Positions 11,887 through 21,255 of a stretch of 64,000 bases of DNA are shown piece after piece. Positions within the stretch are counted from its first letter, which is position 1. Every line of letters begins with the position of its first letter. The notes under the pieces were generated by a model. It made no database searches. It was not told the DNA's origin and worked only from the letters and a program-made list of their open reading frames with translations. A program made the position numbers and the translations under genes. The DNA is from Candidatus Nanopelagicaceae bacterium (GTDB lineage: Bacteria > Actinomycetota > Actinomycetes > Nanopelagicales > Nanopelagicaceae): NCBI GenBank assembly GCA_018882885.1, contig VERG01000004.1, forward strand, positions 1 through 64,000, written 5' to 3'.

Positions 11887-13300
11887 GAAAATTACCCGAG
11901 CGTTAATCTCCGTTTCAAATAAAGAAGGGGTTGCCTCCTTAGCCCAAGAGTTAGCAAAAAATGGGGTCGAAATCATTGCCAGCGATGGAACTGCGGCTCT
12001 ACTAAAAGCTTCCGGAATTGAAGTTAAAACCGTCACTGAGGTGACCGGTTCACCAGAGCTCTTGGAAGGAAAGGTTAAAACCCTTCACCCATTAATTCAT
12101 GCAGCAATACTCGTGGATCAAAACAATCCAGCACAGATTGCAGAGATTAAAGGGGTTGGCCCCATAGATTTGCTAATAATAAATCTTTATCCCACCTCTG
12201 GATTTGATATAGGTGGCCCTGCTCTCACAAGAGCCGCAGCCAAAAACTGTGAACATGTAGCGGTTATAACCGCCCCAGATCAATACTCAGAGTTATTGGA
12301 AAGTTTAGAAATGGGAACTACCTTGCAACAAAGGGAAAAATGGGCGGTCTCAGCCTTACTTCTTACCGCTAAATATGACCTAGCTTTATTAAAGGAACGC
12401 TCCAAACCTTTGCGTTATGGCGAAAATCCTCATCAAGATGGGGCTATTGCAACCACATTTGAGCATGAGGTACTGCAAGGCAAAGCGATGTCATTTAATA
12501 ATTACCTGGATCTGCAGGCTGCTTGGGAGATTTCACGTAGTTGTGGATCAGCGGTTGCAATAGTCAAACATGGCATTCCATCGGGTGTCGCCCAAGCCGA
12601 AACTGCCACAAACGGTTTTAACTCAGCTTGGGCCTGTGATCCGGTTTCAGCTTTCGGGGGAGTTGTTGTATCAGATCTAGTAATTGATGCAGAGTGTGCG
12701 AGCGAGATAGTTAAGAGATTTGTAGAAGTAGTCGCTGCTGCCGAAATAACAAAAGAAGCCCAAGAAATCTTTGCTACCAAGCCAAATCTCAGAGTAGTTA
12801 AATTGGCAAAGCCTGATAGAGGAGATTTCGCACTTCGAGAGATTGACGGTGGTTTTCTATTTCAAACTCAGGATTCTTTTGATAATGCTGGCGACAAATT
12901 TGAGAATTGGAAATTGGTATCAGGTATTGCTGTCGATGAGAGCACCGCTGCGGATTTAGAGTTGGCCTGGCGAATAGCTGGAAACTCCCGTAGTAACGCG
13001 GTGGTGTTGGTTAAAGATCGTGCCGCAATAGGTATTGGAGCGGGAAGTGTAAGTAGGGTAGATGCGGCCGGTTTAGCTATTTCCAAAGCAAATGAGTTCA
13101 ATAAAGCAAAAATTCTCGGCAGTGTCGCGGCTAGCGATGGCTTCTTTCCCTTTCCCGATGGTGTTGAGGCCTTAATAGCATCGGGTGTGAGAGTAATTGT
13201 CCAGCCTGGAGGAAGCGTGAAAGATGATGCGGTAATTGCGGCTGCTCAAAGCGCTGGGATAAGTATGTATTTGACCGGCCAGCGTCATTTCTCACACTAA
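11867..13300 (+). CDS. purH: Bifunctional AICAR transformylase/IMP cyclohydrolase
   Basis: The last two steps of de novo IMP synthesis. The N-terminal MGS-like cyclohydrolase domain (ALISVSNKEGVASLAQEL, VKTLHPLIHAAIL, GGPALTRAAAKN) is followed by the AICARFT domain (LRYGENPHQ, VKHGIPSG, ACDPVSAFGGVV, and QPGGSVKDDAVIAAA before GQRHFSH). At 477 aa it is some 40 residues shorter than most, spread over small loop losses. The KHxxPxG variant keeps the catalytic Lys and His. ATG 11867 overlaps the upstream gene; GTG 11876 is an alternative. No purN, usually found beside it in mycobacteria, is present here. Confidence 0.93.
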   Translation: MQEVKYKKITRALISVSNKEGVASLAQELAKNGVEIIASDGTAALLKASGIEVKTVTEVTGSPELLEGKVKTLHPLIHAAILVDQNNPAQIAEIKGVGPIDLLIINLYPTSGFDIGGPALTRAAAKNCEHVAVITAPDQYSELLESLEMGTTLQQREKWAVSALLLTAKYDLALLKERSKPLRYGENPHQDGAIATTFEHEVLQGKAMSFNNYLDLQAAWEISRSCGSAVAIVKHGIPSGVAQAETATNGFNSAWACDPVSAFGGVVVSDLVIDAECASEIVKRFVEVVAAAEITKEAQEIFATKPNLRVVKLAKPDRGDFALREIDGGFLFQTQDSFDNAGDKFENWKLVSGIAVDESTAADLELAWRIAGNSRSNAVVLVKDRAAIGIGAGSVSRVDAAGLAISKANEFNKAKILGSVAASDGFFPFPDGVEALIASGVRVIVQPGGSVKDDAVIAAAQSAGISMYLTGQRHFSH

Positions 13301-13303
13301 AAT
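13298..13303 (+). promoter_or_regulatory. -10 box built on the purH stop codon
   Basis: TAAAAT, beginning with the purH TAA stop, followed by seven bases and the folD ATG at 13311. Confidence 0.55.
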
Positions 13304-13310
13304 TATCGTT

Positions 13311-14153
13311 ATGAATATGGCGCGAATTCTTGATGGCAAGTTATGCGCCCAAACAATCAAAAACCAGATTGCACAGCAAGTAAAAGGATTAGCAACTAAA
13401 CCGGGATTGGGCACAATCTTGGTAGGTGATGATCCTGGTTCGCATGCTTATGTAAATGGAAAGCACAGAGATTGCGCTGAAGTTGGCATTAACTCTATTC
13501 GAGTAGACCTACCGGCTAGTGCTACGCAATTCGATGTTCTAAAAGCTGTTAAGGATTTAAATGATGCAAAAGAGTGCACCGGATACATTGTTCAACTGCC
13601 ACTACCTGGCGACATTGATACTAATTTGGTTTTAGAAGCAATAGATCCCGATAAAGATGCCGATGGATTGCATCCAATTAATCTGGGAAGGTTAGTGTTG
13701 AATCAACCTGCGCCCCGGCCATGTACCCCAAATGGAATTATTGAATTGTTGAAACGCAATGATATTTCTTGGGCGGGAAAAGATGTAGCGATTATTGGAC
13801 GAGGCACTACTGTTGGTCGACCTCTTTCATTGATGTTAAATAGCAAAGAAATTAATGCAACCGTAACCAATCTACATACCGGTTCCAAAGATTTAGCTGC
13901 ACACACTAGGAGAGCAGATATCGTGGTCGCCGCAATCGGCCAAGCTCATTTTCTAAAGGCAGAGATGATTAAACCGGGAGCTGTTGTCGTAGATGTTGGA
14001 ATCACCAGAACTCAAACTGGTTTGCAGGGAGATGTACACCCAGATGTTGCGCAGATTGCCTCGGCGATAACCCCAATGCCGGGCGGTGTCGGACCAATGA
14101 CCAGAGCGATGTTGCTCAACAACATTTTGCTTATTGCACAGGCCAAAGTATGA
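13311..14153 (+). CDS. folD: Methylenetetrahydrofolate dehydrogenase/cyclohydrolase
   Basis: Interconverts 5,10-methylene-THF and 10-formyl-THF, which supplies the one-carbon unit used by the neighbouring PurH. Seen: the Tyr/Lys region HAYVNGKHRDCAEVGI, VQLPLPGDID, PDKDADGLHPINLG and, in the Rossmann domain, IIGRGTTVGRPLSLML. It ends with MPGGVGPMTRAML. The 280-aa length is typical. An internal ATG at 13317 is possible, but the promoter spacing favours 13311. The end overlaps the next start by four bases. Confidence 0.95.
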   Translation: MNMARILDGKLCAQTIKNQIAQQVKGLATKPGLGTILVGDDPGSHAYVNGKHRDCAEVGINSIRVDLPASATQFDVLKAVKDLNDAKECTGYIVQLPLPGDIDTNLVLEAIDPDKDADGLHPINLGRLVLNQPAPRPCTPNGIIELLKRNDISWAGKDVAIIGRGTTVGRPLSLMLNSKEINATVTNLHTGSKDLAAHTRRADIVVAAIGQAHFLKAEMIKPGAVVVDVGITRTQTGLQGDVHPDVAQIASAITPMPGGVGPMTRAMLLNNILLIAQAKV

Positions 14154-14356
14154 AGCGAGTTTCATACTTAATCGGGTTGGCTGGAATTGTCATTGGCATC
14201 TTGCTATCGGTCAGAGCTGGTGCGCTTACGATTGCTGCGGCCCTTGCCATATTTCTGGCTCAAGATTTCCGACGGTTGAGAACTAGCGAAAAAATCATCC
14301 CCGCCGTGTTATTTGTGTCGCTGATAACAATCGCATTGGCGCTACCCCGACGCTAG
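14150..14356 (+). CDS. DUF3017 small membrane protein
   Basis: A 68-aa protein with two hydrophobic segments (residues 6-21 and about 26-40) joined by a short turn, and a further hydrophobic stretch near the C-terminus (50-64). The family is confined to actinobacteria and usually sits directly after folD, as here, with an ATGA overlap. Its function is unknown. The overlap suggests its translation depends on folD. Confidence 0.75.
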   Translation: MKRVSYLIGLAGIVIGILLSVRAGALTIAAALAIFLAQDFRRLRTSEKIIPAVLFVSLITIALALPRR

Positions 14357-14360
14357 AAGG

Positions 14361-14366
14361 TAGGTT
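14361..14366 (+). promoter_or_regulatory. -10 box, leaderless mdh
   Basis: TAGGTT followed by seven bases and the mdh ATG at 14374. Confidence 0.55.
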
Positions 14367-14373
14367 TCGCGCC

Positions 14374-15330
14374 ATGAGCAGATCTGGAAAAGTCACTGTA
14401 GTTGGCGCTGGTTTTTACGGTTCCACCACCGCCTTGCGCCTTGCCGAGTACAACATCTTTGAAACCGTTGTTTTGACCGATATAGTCGAAGGCAAGCCAG
14501 AAGGTTTGGCTTTAGATATTAATCAATCAAGATCAATCGAAGGATTTGAAACCAAAGTTGTGGGAGCTACGACTACCGCTGATGGTCAGGGTTATGAAGC
14601 TACTGCTAACTCAGATGTTGTAGTGATTACTGCGGGTCTACCACGCAAACCTGGTATGAGCAGAATGGATCTAATTGGAGTCAACGCTGGAATCGTTCGT
14701 GGTGTTGCAGAAAATATCGCAAAACATTCACCAAATGCGGTTCTAATCGTAGTTTCAAATCCATTAGATGAAATGACGGCGTTGGCGCAGATTGCATCCA
14801 AGTTCCCACACCATCGCGTTATGGGCCAAGCTGGAATGTTGGATACCGCTCGTTTCACACACTTTGTGGCAGAGAAGTTGAATGTGCCGGTTGCCTCAGT
14901 TAAAACCCTTACCCTGGGAAGTCATGGTGACACCATGGTTCCAGTACCAAGTCGCTGCACTGTTGATGGAAAACCACTCTCCGAGAAATTAAGTGCTGCT
15001 GAGATTGAAGAGTTAGTAACTAGAACCCGCAATGGCGGCGCAGAGGTAGTTGCATTGTTGAAGACCGGCTCGGCCTACTACGCACCTTCTGCTGCTGCGG
15101 CTCGCATGGCACGTGCTGTTATTCAAGATACTGGTGAGGTTATGCCGGTATGTGCTTGGGTCGATGGTGAGTATGGGATCTCCGGTGTTTATCTTGGAGT
15201 CGAAGCGGAAATCGGCCGCTCTGGAGTTAAAAAAGTTGTTGCCGGAAACCTGACTGATTCAGAGTTGGCAGAGCTAAAGGTTGCTGCCGAAGCGGTGCGG
15301 GCAAAACAAGCAGATGTTAAGGATCTCTAG
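14374..15330 (+). CDS. mdh: Malate dehydrogenase, LDH-like type
   Basis: NAD-dependent malate to oxaloacetate. The 318-aa chain has the Rossmann start VTVVGAGFYGST, the substrate loop RKPGMSRMDL (arginine at the position that is glutamine in lactate dehydrogenases, hence malate), VVSNPLDEMT and the active-site histidine in GSHGDTMVP. It belongs to the tetrameric LDH-like branch seen in Bacillus and Chloroflexus, not the longer actinobacterial form. It has its own leaderless promoter and is followed by icd, another TCA-cycle gene, after 27 bases. Confidence 0.92.
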   Translation: MSRSGKVTVVGAGFYGSTTALRLAEYNIFETVVLTDIVEGKPEGLALDINQSRSIEGFETKVVGATTTADGQGYEATANSDVVVITAGLPRKPGMSRMDLIGVNAGIVRGVAENIAKHSPNAVLIVVSNPLDEMTALAQIASKFPHHRVMGQAGMLDTARFTHFVAEKLNVPVASVKTLTLGSHGDTMVPVPSRCTVDGKPLSEKLSAAEIEELVTRTRNGGAEVVALLKTGSAYYAPSAAAARMARAVIQDTGEVMPVCAWVDGEYGISGVYLGVEAEIGRSGVKKVVAGNLTDSELAELKVAAEAVRAKQADVKDL

Positions 15331-15357
15331 AAAAAACAAGTTGAGAAAGGTACCTAG

Positions 15358-16572
15358 ATGAGCAAGATCAAAGTGCAGGGAACGGTCGTCGAGCTTGACG
15401 GCGATGAAATGACCCGAATTATCTGGGATTTCATCAAGAAACAATTGATTTTGCCTTATCTAGATATCAATCTGGAGTATTACGACCTTGGAATTCAACA
15501 CCGCGACGCCACTAATGATCAGGTAACCATCGATTCTGCACATGCCATTCAAAAGCATGGCGTTGGCGTTAAATGCGCAACCATTACCCCAGATGAGGCG
15601 CGTGTCAAAGAGTTTGGCCTCAAGCAGATGTGGAAGTCACCTAATGGAACTATCCGCAATATTTTGGGTGGAGTTATTTTCCGCGAGCCGATCATTATCA
15701 AGAATGTTCCGAGGTTAGTTCCTCATTGGAGCAAGCCGATCGTGATTGGCCGTCATGCATTTGGTGATCAATACCGTGCTACAGATTTCCGGGTTCCGGG
15801 AGCTGGAAAGTTAACTGTAACTTTCACGCCAGAAGATGGCTCAAAGCCAATGGAGTTCAATGTTTTTGATTTCAAGAGCTCCGGTGTTGCGATGGCGATG
15901 TATAACTTGGATGACTCAATTAGAGATTTTGCGCGCGCCTCTTTTAATTATGGAATCGCCCGTAAATATCCGGTATATCTCTCAACAAAGAACACAATTC
16001 TGAAAGCTTATGATGGTCGTTTCAAAGATATCTTCGCCGAGATTTTTGAAAATGAGTTCAAAGCAGAGTTTGAAAAACTTGGCTTAGAGTATGACCATCG
16101 CTTAATTGATGACATGGTTGCTACATCTCTACGTTGGGAGGGTGGCTATATCTGGGCCTGTAAGAACTACGATGGCGATGTTCAATCAGACACCGTTGCG
16201 CAGGGCTATGGCTCACTTGGTTTGATGACCTCAGTTCTGATGTCTCCAGATGGAAGAACTGTTGAGGCAGAGGCGGCTCATGGCACCGTTACCCGTCATT
16301 ACCGCGATCACCAAGCCGGTAAGGCCACCTCTACAAATCCAATCGCATCAATCTTTGCTTGGACCCAGGGTCTGCAGCACCGCGCTAAATTGGATAACAC
16401 TCCAGAGCTGGCAAAGTTTGCCTCGACTCTAGAGCGGGTTTGTATCGAAACTGTAGAGAGCGGAAAGATGACAAAGGATCTGGCTCTTCTAATCAGCAAC
16501 GATGCTCCTTGGCTAAATACCCAAGAGTTCCTATCTGCGATTGATGAGAATCTACAGAAGGCGATGAAGTAA
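15358..16572 (+). CDS. icd: Isocitrate dehydrogenase (NADP-dependent, eukaryote-like subfamily)
   Basis: Oxidative decarboxylation of isocitrate to 2-oxoglutarate. Seen: [13 protein letters not shown], the substrate-binding serine loop [24 protein letters not shown] and the metal-site aspartates near [16 protein letters not shown] and [20 protein letters not shown] follows. At 404 aa it fits the homodimeric subfamily related to eukaryotic NADP-IDH. A Shine-Dalgarno-like GAGAAAGG precedes the ATG, unlike the leaderless neighbours. A strong terminator follows. Confidence 0.94.
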   Translation: MSKIKVQGTVVELDGDEMTRIIWDFIKKQLILPYLDINLEYYDLGIQHRDATNDQVTIDSAHAIQKHGVGVKCATITPDEARVKEFGLKQMWKSPNGTIRNILGGVIFREPIIIKNVPRLVPHWSKPIVIGRHAFGDQYRATDFRVPGAGKLTVTFTPEDGSKPMEFNVFDFKSSGVAMAMYNLDDSIRDFARASFNYGIARKYPVYLSTKNTILKAYDGRFKDIFAEIFENEFKAEFEKLGLEYDHRLIDDMVATSLRWEGGYIWACKNYDGDVQSDTVAQGYGSLGLMTSVLMSPDGRTVEAEAAHGTVTRHYRDHQAGKATSTNPIASIFAWTQGLQHRAKLDNTPELAKFASTLERVCIETVESGKMTKDLALLISNDAPWLNTQEFLSAIDENLQKAMK

Positions 16573-16593
16573 AAATCAGTTAAATATTGCAAT

Positions 16594-16625
16594 AAAAAAG
16601 CCCCCGAAAACTCGGGGGCTTTTTT
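16594..16625. terminator. Bidirectional rho-independent terminator
   Basis: A 14-bp perfect stem (16594-16607 with 16612-16625), GC core GCCCCCGA/TCGGGGGC, four-base loop AAAC, flanked by A-runs on one side and T-runs on the other. It serves both icd (+) and the convergent ABC ATPase gene (-). Confidence 0.95.
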
Positions 16626-16645
16626 AATCCTCTGTTACTTCAAAG

Positions 16646-17728
16646 TTACTTCAAACGCTTGCCATCAGCAACGTTGAATAGATGAACCGCATCGCCCTTT
16701 GCAGAGACGGTTACGGTTTGACCTGACTTAGGTGGATTCTTTGGATCCCAACGCACAATAACCTGTGCGCCCTCATCAGATGCGTTAGCAAACTTGAGAG
16801 ATGAATCAGCTGGCTTGCCATAAACAAATGCATCGGCACCAAGCTCTTCAACTACCTCAACCTGAATATCAAAGCCCTTAGAGGCTGGGGTAAATCCTTC
16901 TGGGCGGATACCAACGATTACCGATGATCCGGCGGAGGCTGGAACATCTAGCTCCAGACCACCGAGCTTTGCTTTGCCACCAGATACTGGAGCAATCAAA
17001 AGATTCATAGCAGGAGATCCAATGAAACCAGCGACGAAAGCGTTTGCAGGATTGTCATAAAGATTTCTTGGGGTATCAACCTGTTGTAGTAAGCCATCCT
17101 TAAGAACCGCTACACGGTCACCCATTGTCATAGCTTCTACCTGATCATGTGTTACATAAACGGTAGTAATTCCTAGTCTGCGTTGTAGAGCAGCAATCTG
17201 GGTACGTGTTGCCACACGCAATTTGGCATCAAGGTTGGAAAGTGGTTCATCCATTAAGAAAACCTGTGGCTCGCGAACAATTGCTCGACCCATAGCTACA
17301 CGTTGACGTTGACCACCTGATAGCGCCTTAGGTTTGCGCTCTAGATATGGTTCGAGATCAAGCAACTTAGCTGCCTCTAGAACTCGGCGATCACGTTCTT
17401 CCTTTGCTACGCCAGCAATCTTTAGGGCAAAGCCCATATTTTCTGCAACTGTCATGTGCGGATAAAGAGCATATGACTGAAACACCATCGCGATATCACG
17501 ATCTTTTGGTGCAACATTTGTTACATCGCGATCGCCAATAAATATTGCACCGGTGTCGATCTCCTCGAGTCCGGCGAGCATGCGAAGTGATGTTGATTTA
17601 CCGCAACCGGATGGTCCGACCAAAACCAAAAACTCACCATCATTAACGGTGAGATTTAATTTATCGACTGCAGGGGTTGTGGTTCCTGGATAGATGCGAG
17701 ATGCATCTTTGAATACGACTGATGCCAT
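16646..17728 (-). CDS. Carbohydrate ABC transporter ATPase (MalK/UgpC/MsiK type)
   Basis: A 360-aa ATPase. Nucleotide-binding domain: VGPSGCGKST (Walker A), VFQSYALYPHMTV (Q-loop), LSGGQRQRVAMGRA (signature), VFLMDEPLSNLDAKL (Walker B) and YVTHDQVEAM (switch His). A C-terminal MalK-like TOBE/OB region spans about 240-355. No permease or binding protein lies nearby, so this looks like a shared ATPase that powers several sugar importers, as MsiK does in Streptomyces; that role is inferred. It has a GGAGAAGGA ribosome site and a leader of about 150 bases, unusual in this window. Confidence 0.9.
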   Translation of the reverse strand: MASVVFKDASRIYPGTTTPAVDKLNLTVNDGEFLVLVGPSGCGKSTSLRMLAGLEEIDTGAIFIGDRDVTNVAPKDRDIAMVFQSYALYPHMTVAENMGFALKIAGVAKEERDRRVLEAAKLLDLEPYLERKPKALSGGQRQRVAMGRAIVREPQVFLMDEPLSNLDAKLRVATRTQIAALQRRLGITTVYVTHDQVEAMTMGDRVAVLKDGLLQQVDTPRNLYDNPANAFVAGFIGSPAMNLLIAPVSGGKAKLGGLELDVPASAGSSVIVGIRPEGFTPASKGFDIQVEVVEELGADAFVYGKPADSSLKFANASDEGAQVIVRWDPKNPPKSGQTVTVSAKGDAVHLFNVADGKRLK

Positions 17729-17875
17729 TTTTTTTCTTCCTTCTCCGGGCAGGTACGTGCCCGACGCTCCGTTGGATGAAGTAAGTCCACATCGCTGTGG
17801 ATGCGGCGAAGGCTACGCGTGAGTTGAGCGTGAGGGAAGGGGGGAGCAAAGGTTTTTTAGCCAGCTGGGCCCCTG
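17729..17875 (-). promoter_or_regulatory. Long structured 5' leader of the ABC ATPase gene
   Basis: About 145 bases between the likely transcription start and the ATG. It holds two 6-bp hairpins: CGGGCA/TGCCCG (17746-17763, six-base loop) and TCCACA/TGTGGA (17786-17801, TCGC loop), then the GGAGAAGGA ribosome site. It is one of the longest leaders here. Function unknown; cis-acting RNA control is possible. Confidence 0.45.
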
Positions 17876-17881
17876 TTCTTA

Positions 17882-17888
17882 TAACCTA
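17882..17888. promoter_or_regulatory. Symmetric shared -10 of ABC ATPase and HlyC-like genes
   Basis: The heptamer TAACCTA contains TAACCT on the plus strand (ten bases before ATG 17898) and TAGGTT on the minus strand. One element could therefore open DNA for transcription either way. Confidence 0.5.
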
Positions 17889-17897
17889 GGCCACCTT

Positions 17898-19259
17898 ATG
17901 GACCCTGATGGTGCCCAAGCGAGTATCCCGGCCTTCAACCTGGGTGGCTTTGCGCTAGATCTTGGCGTTGTTCTCCTTTTCATTTTCCTAGCCTCAATCT
18001 TTGTCGCTGCCGAAATCGCATTGATCTCTCTTCGAGAGGGTCAGGTCAAATCTCTTGCCGAGCGCGGCAAGCGTGGCGCCCGAGTGGCAGCTTTGGCCTC
18101 GAGTCCAAATCGATTTCTTGCTGCCGTTCAAGTTGGTGTCACCTTAAGCGGATTTTTGTCGGCGGCTTTTGGTGCCGAACGGTTGGGCAATTATGTAATT
18201 CCACGTTTTGTAGAGCTGGGCCTAAGCCAAGGGGTCAGCGAAACCCTTTCCTTAATCGGATTAACTCTGGTTATTGCCTACTTCTCATTGGTATTTGGCG
18301 AACTGGTTCCCAAACGTTTGGCATTGCATTCAACTGAAAAGATAGCGCTTCTTGTTGCAACACCAGTTTCGATAACAGCGCGACTATTCCGTCCTTTAAT
18401 TTGGATTCTCTCTCACTCCTCTGATTTTGTACTGCGAATTTTTGGTGTCGATCCAAAAGCTTCCCGAGAAGATATGTCCGAAGAGGAGCTTGTTGATTTA
18501 GTAACTGGTCACAAGGCTCTAACTGAAGAAGAGCGCGACATTGTCGAAGAGGTATTCAACGCAAGCGAGAGACAAGTGCATGAGGTTATGGTGCCGCGCA
18601 CCGAAGTTGATTTTCTTGATGGCAATTTAAGTGTTGCCGATGCTATTCGCGTTGCGGTTGAGAAGGCCCATTCACGTTATCCAGTGGTTCGTGGAACTAG
18701 TGATGAGGTAATCGGTTTCATACACGTGAGAGATTTAATGGATCCAGAGGTCTCAGGAAGCAACAAACCAATTCTCAACTTTGTGCGCGAAATCGTTTTT
18801 TTACCTGGGACAAAAGGGGTTTTGCCTGCGCTGTCTGAAATGCGTACTCAACGTCAGCAAATAGCTATCGTGCTGGATGAATATGGTGGAACCGATGGAA
18901 TTGTCACCATGGAGGATTTAGTAGAGACGCTAATTGGTGATATTCATGATGAATACGATGATCAAACCGCAGAGGTCTCCAACCAGACCCGTTCTGGAGA
19001 TTATGAGATTGATGGCTTAATTTCCCTAGAGGATATGACGGAGCAAACCGGTGTTGAGATTCCAGAGGGCCCTTATGAAACCCTCAGCGGTTATGTGATG
19101 CACTCCTTAGGTCGCATCCCAGAGATAAATGATGTGCTCCATGTTGCAGGCGCTCGGATGACGGTCTTGAGCATGGAAGGTAAGCGGGTGGGAACTTTGT
19201 TGTTATCTCGGGAGCAGGACCAACCTGAGATAAATCAGACAGATTCCAAAAAGAATTGA
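17898..19259 (+). CDS. CNNM/HlyC-CorC family membrane protein
   Basis: A 453-aa protein. The N-terminal DUF21 domain (about 15-200) has four hydrophobic segments and the AAEIALISLREGQVKSLAERG motif. A CBS pair follows (about 215-345; VMVPRTEVDFLD, SRYPVVRGTSDEVIGFIHVRDL and VLDEYGGTDGIVTMEDLVE), then a CorC_HlyC C-terminal domain (360-440). Related proteins are implicated in Mg2+ or Na+ export and were once called hemolysins. The ion here is not known. trpS follows 12 bases later. Confidence 0.9.
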   Translation: MDPDGAQASIPAFNLGGFALDLGVVLLFIFLASIFVAAEIALISLREGQVKSLAERGKRGARVAALASSPNRFLAAVQVGVTLSGFLSAAFGAERLGNYVIPRFVELGLSQGVSETLSLIGLTLVIAYFSLVFGELVPKRLALHSTEKIALLVATPVSITARLFRPLIWILSHSSDFVLRIFGVDPKASREDMSEEELVDLVTGHKALTEEERDIVEEVFNASERQVHEVMVPRTEVDFLDGNLSVADAIRVAVEKAHSRYPVVRGTSDEVIGFIHVRDLMDPEVSGSNKPILNFVREIVFLPGTKGVLPALSEMRTQRQQIAIVLDEYGGTDGIVTMEDLVETLIGDIHDEYDDQTAEVSNQTRSGDYEIDGLISLEDMTEQTGVEIPEGPYETLSGYVMHSLGRIPEINDVLHVAGARMTVLSMEGKRVGTLLLSREQDQPEINQTDSKKN

Positions 19260-19271
19260 GAAGATAACCCA

Positions 19272-20273
19272 ATGAAGCGTGTGTTATCTGGGATTCAACC
19301 CACCGCAGAGTCTTTCCATTTAGGTAATTACTTAGGTGCGGTTCGACAATGGGTAGAGTTGCAGAAAACTCATGATGCTTTTTATTGTGTAGTTGATCTG
19401 CATGCCCTTACCGTCGAAACTGAACCCGCGGTTCTGCGCCGCCGCACTTTGGTAGCAGCAGCGCAATTAATTGCACTTGGTTTAGATCCGGATAAGTGCA
19501 CTTTATTCATTCAATCCCATGTACCAGAGCACAATCAATTAGGTTGGGTTTTAGAGTGCCTTGCTGGTTTTGGTGAAGCTAGCCGCATGACACAGTTCAA
19601 AGATAAATCTCAAAAGAGCGGCGCCGATCGCACCGTCGTCGGTTTATTTACCTACCCAATTCTGCAGGCTGCTGACATTATGTTGTACCAAGCTAATTTG
19701 GTTCCCGTTGGCGAAGATCAGAGACAGCACATTGAATTAACCCGTGACCTGGGCCAGCGCTTCAACTCTCGTTACGGTCAAACCTTTGTAATTCCAGAGG
19801 CCTACATTTTGAAGAGTGCGGCAAAGATTAATGATCTCCAGGATCCAACCGCCAAAATGAGTAAATCCGCCGCCTCGAATGCTGGTGTAATAGATATTTT
19901 GGATGCAGCTGACATTAATGTAAAAAAGATTAAAAGCGCGGTAACCGATACCGGCAAAGAGATTGTTTTTGATGAGAAAAACAAGCCTGGAATCTCCAAT
20001 TTATTGAGTATTCACTCTGCGCTTAGTGGAAACTCTATAAAAGATCTAGAAAATCAATTTGCAGGAAAAGGTTATGGCGATTTCAAATCTGCGGTCGCCG
20101 AGGTAGTGACAGATTTCTTCGCCCCAGTAAGACAAAAAACCCAAGAGCTCTTGGCGGATGAAGCGGCATTACTTCAACTTCTCGCGGTAGGTAGTCAAAA
20201 AGCTAGAGATGTTGCCGCAAAAACTTTGGCGCAGACCTACTCTGCCCTTGGTCTTGTGCCGCCGAAACTTTAA
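19272..20273 (+). CDS. trpS: Tryptophanyl-tRNA synthetase
   Basis: A class I aminoacyl-tRNA synthetase of 333 aa. The HIGH-equivalent lies in [18 protein letters not shown], followed by [10 protein letters not shown] and the tryptophan pocket with [15 protein letters not shown]. The KMSKS loop is intact (AKMSKSAAS). Length is typical of bacterial TrpS. The start overlaps no neighbour; a weak GAGAAG lies 10 bases upstream. It is not linked to trp biosynthesis genes here. Confidence 0.95.
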   Translation: MKRVLSGIQPTAESFHLGNYLGAVRQWVELQKTHDAFYCVVDLHALTVETEPAVLRRRTLVAAAQLIALGLDPDKCTLFIQSHVPEHNQLGWVLECLAGFGEASRMTQFKDKSQKSGADRTVVGLFTYPILQAADIMLYQANLVPVGEDQRQHIELTRDLGQRFNSRYGQTFVIPEAYILKSAAKINDLQDPTAKMSKSAASNAGVIDILDAADINVKKIKSAVTDTGKEIVFDEKNKPGISNLLSIHSALSGNSIKDLENQFAGKGYGDFKSAVAEVVTDFFAPVRQKTQELLADEAALLQLLAVGSQKARDVAAKTLAQTYSALGLVPPKL

Positions 20274-20283
20274 TACTTACCAA

Positions 20284-21255
20284 ATGAAACTGCGGGCTCT
20301 ACTTTTAATCTTTACGCTGATATTTTCTGCGGTTTCGCCAGCCAGAGCCGAGAATCCTTCTGCAAAAGTTGCGGTGGCATACGACATTGGTTTTCTAGGA
20401 GATAACTCCTTCAATGATGCGGTAAATGAAGCGCTGGTAACCGCCAAGAAAAAGTACAACTTGGTAGAGCCATTTATCCGCGAAGTGCCAACCAATGGCT
20501 CGGCAGTGGATCGCTTGTCGCGACTTAGATTTCTCGCTCAAAATGGATACAACCTAGTTATTGCAGTCGGCTCAGGGTATCGAGAGACAGTACGTCGAGT
20601 CTCAATGGAGTATCCCGATATTCAATTCGCCTTGATAAATGACAAAGCTATTGGACAGATGAATGTCTCAAACATCTATTTTCGAGAGGATCATGGCGCT
20701 TACCTATCTGGTGTAATTGCAGCAACCTTCTCAAAAAAGAAAAGTATCGGATTTATAGGCAGCGATCCGGATTTATTTGTCAGCTTTAGCGCTGGTGCCC
20801 GCGCAATTTCTAAAACCATAAGGGTCGTCAACATTGCTTATCCCGACTCCTTAGCGGCGCTCAAATCTGGATTAGGAAAAATCGATGTTGGATACTCGAC
20901 TTGGGATGGCGATGCAACTGTTCTCACCACGGTACTTGATGGATACGCCAAAAAAGTTAAGTTGATTGTAGAAAGACCTGATCAGTACTTTTCTGAGCTC
21001 AACTCGGCACAGAGTGTTATTTTGGCATCCATTAATAAGAATCTGACTCGCCCGATTGATCAACTAGTGGGTGCAGCTTTAGCGCAGCGTTCAATAATTG
21101 ATGTGGTTGATGAAAAAGAGGGAATCTATGGTCGCGAGTACAGTTTAAGAAATCGCGGGGTTTCCTTCACAATGAATGCACCAATCAGTAGCACACAACG
21201 TGCTCGGATAAATCTTGAGATAAAAAAGTTCTTAGCTAATCCAAAATCAAAATAG
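20284..21255 (+). CDS. BMP-family substrate-binding protein (first copy)
   Basis: A 323-aa extracytoplasmic binding protein of the basic-membrane-protein (PnrA/BmpA/Med) family, whose known members bind nucleosides. Signal peptide MKLRALLLIFTLIFSAVSPARA, then VAVAYDIGFLGDNSFNDAV, LVIAVGSGYRE, YPDIQFALINDK and KKSIGFIGSDPD, the usual family landmarks. There is no lipobox cysteine. ATG 20284 is chosen because the longer reading would start inside trpS. It stands apart from the transporter genes and its 3' end overlaps ribokinase by nine bases, tail to tail. Confidence 0.85.
   Translation: MKLRALLLIFTLIFSAVSPARAENPSAKVAVAYDIGFLGDNSFNDAVNEALVTAKKKYNLVEPFIREVPTNGSAVDRLSRLRFLAQNGYNLVIAVGSGYRETVRRVSMEYPDIQFALINDKAIGQMNVSNIYFREDHGAYLSGVIAATFSKKKSIGFIGSDPDLFVSFSAGARAISKTIRVVNIAYPDSLAALKSGLGKIDVGYSTWDGDATVLTTVLDGYAKKVKLIVERPDQYFSELNSAQSVILASINKNLTRPIDQLVGAALAQRSIIDVVDEKEGIYGREYSLRNRGVSFTMNAPISSTQRARINLEIKKFLANPKSK

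Noticed and set aside
12550-12600. PurH loop KHGIPSG differs from the common KHANPCG
   Set aside because: Lys and His are kept, and animal enzymes also vary at the following positions (KHxxPAG), so it is not evidence of inactivation.
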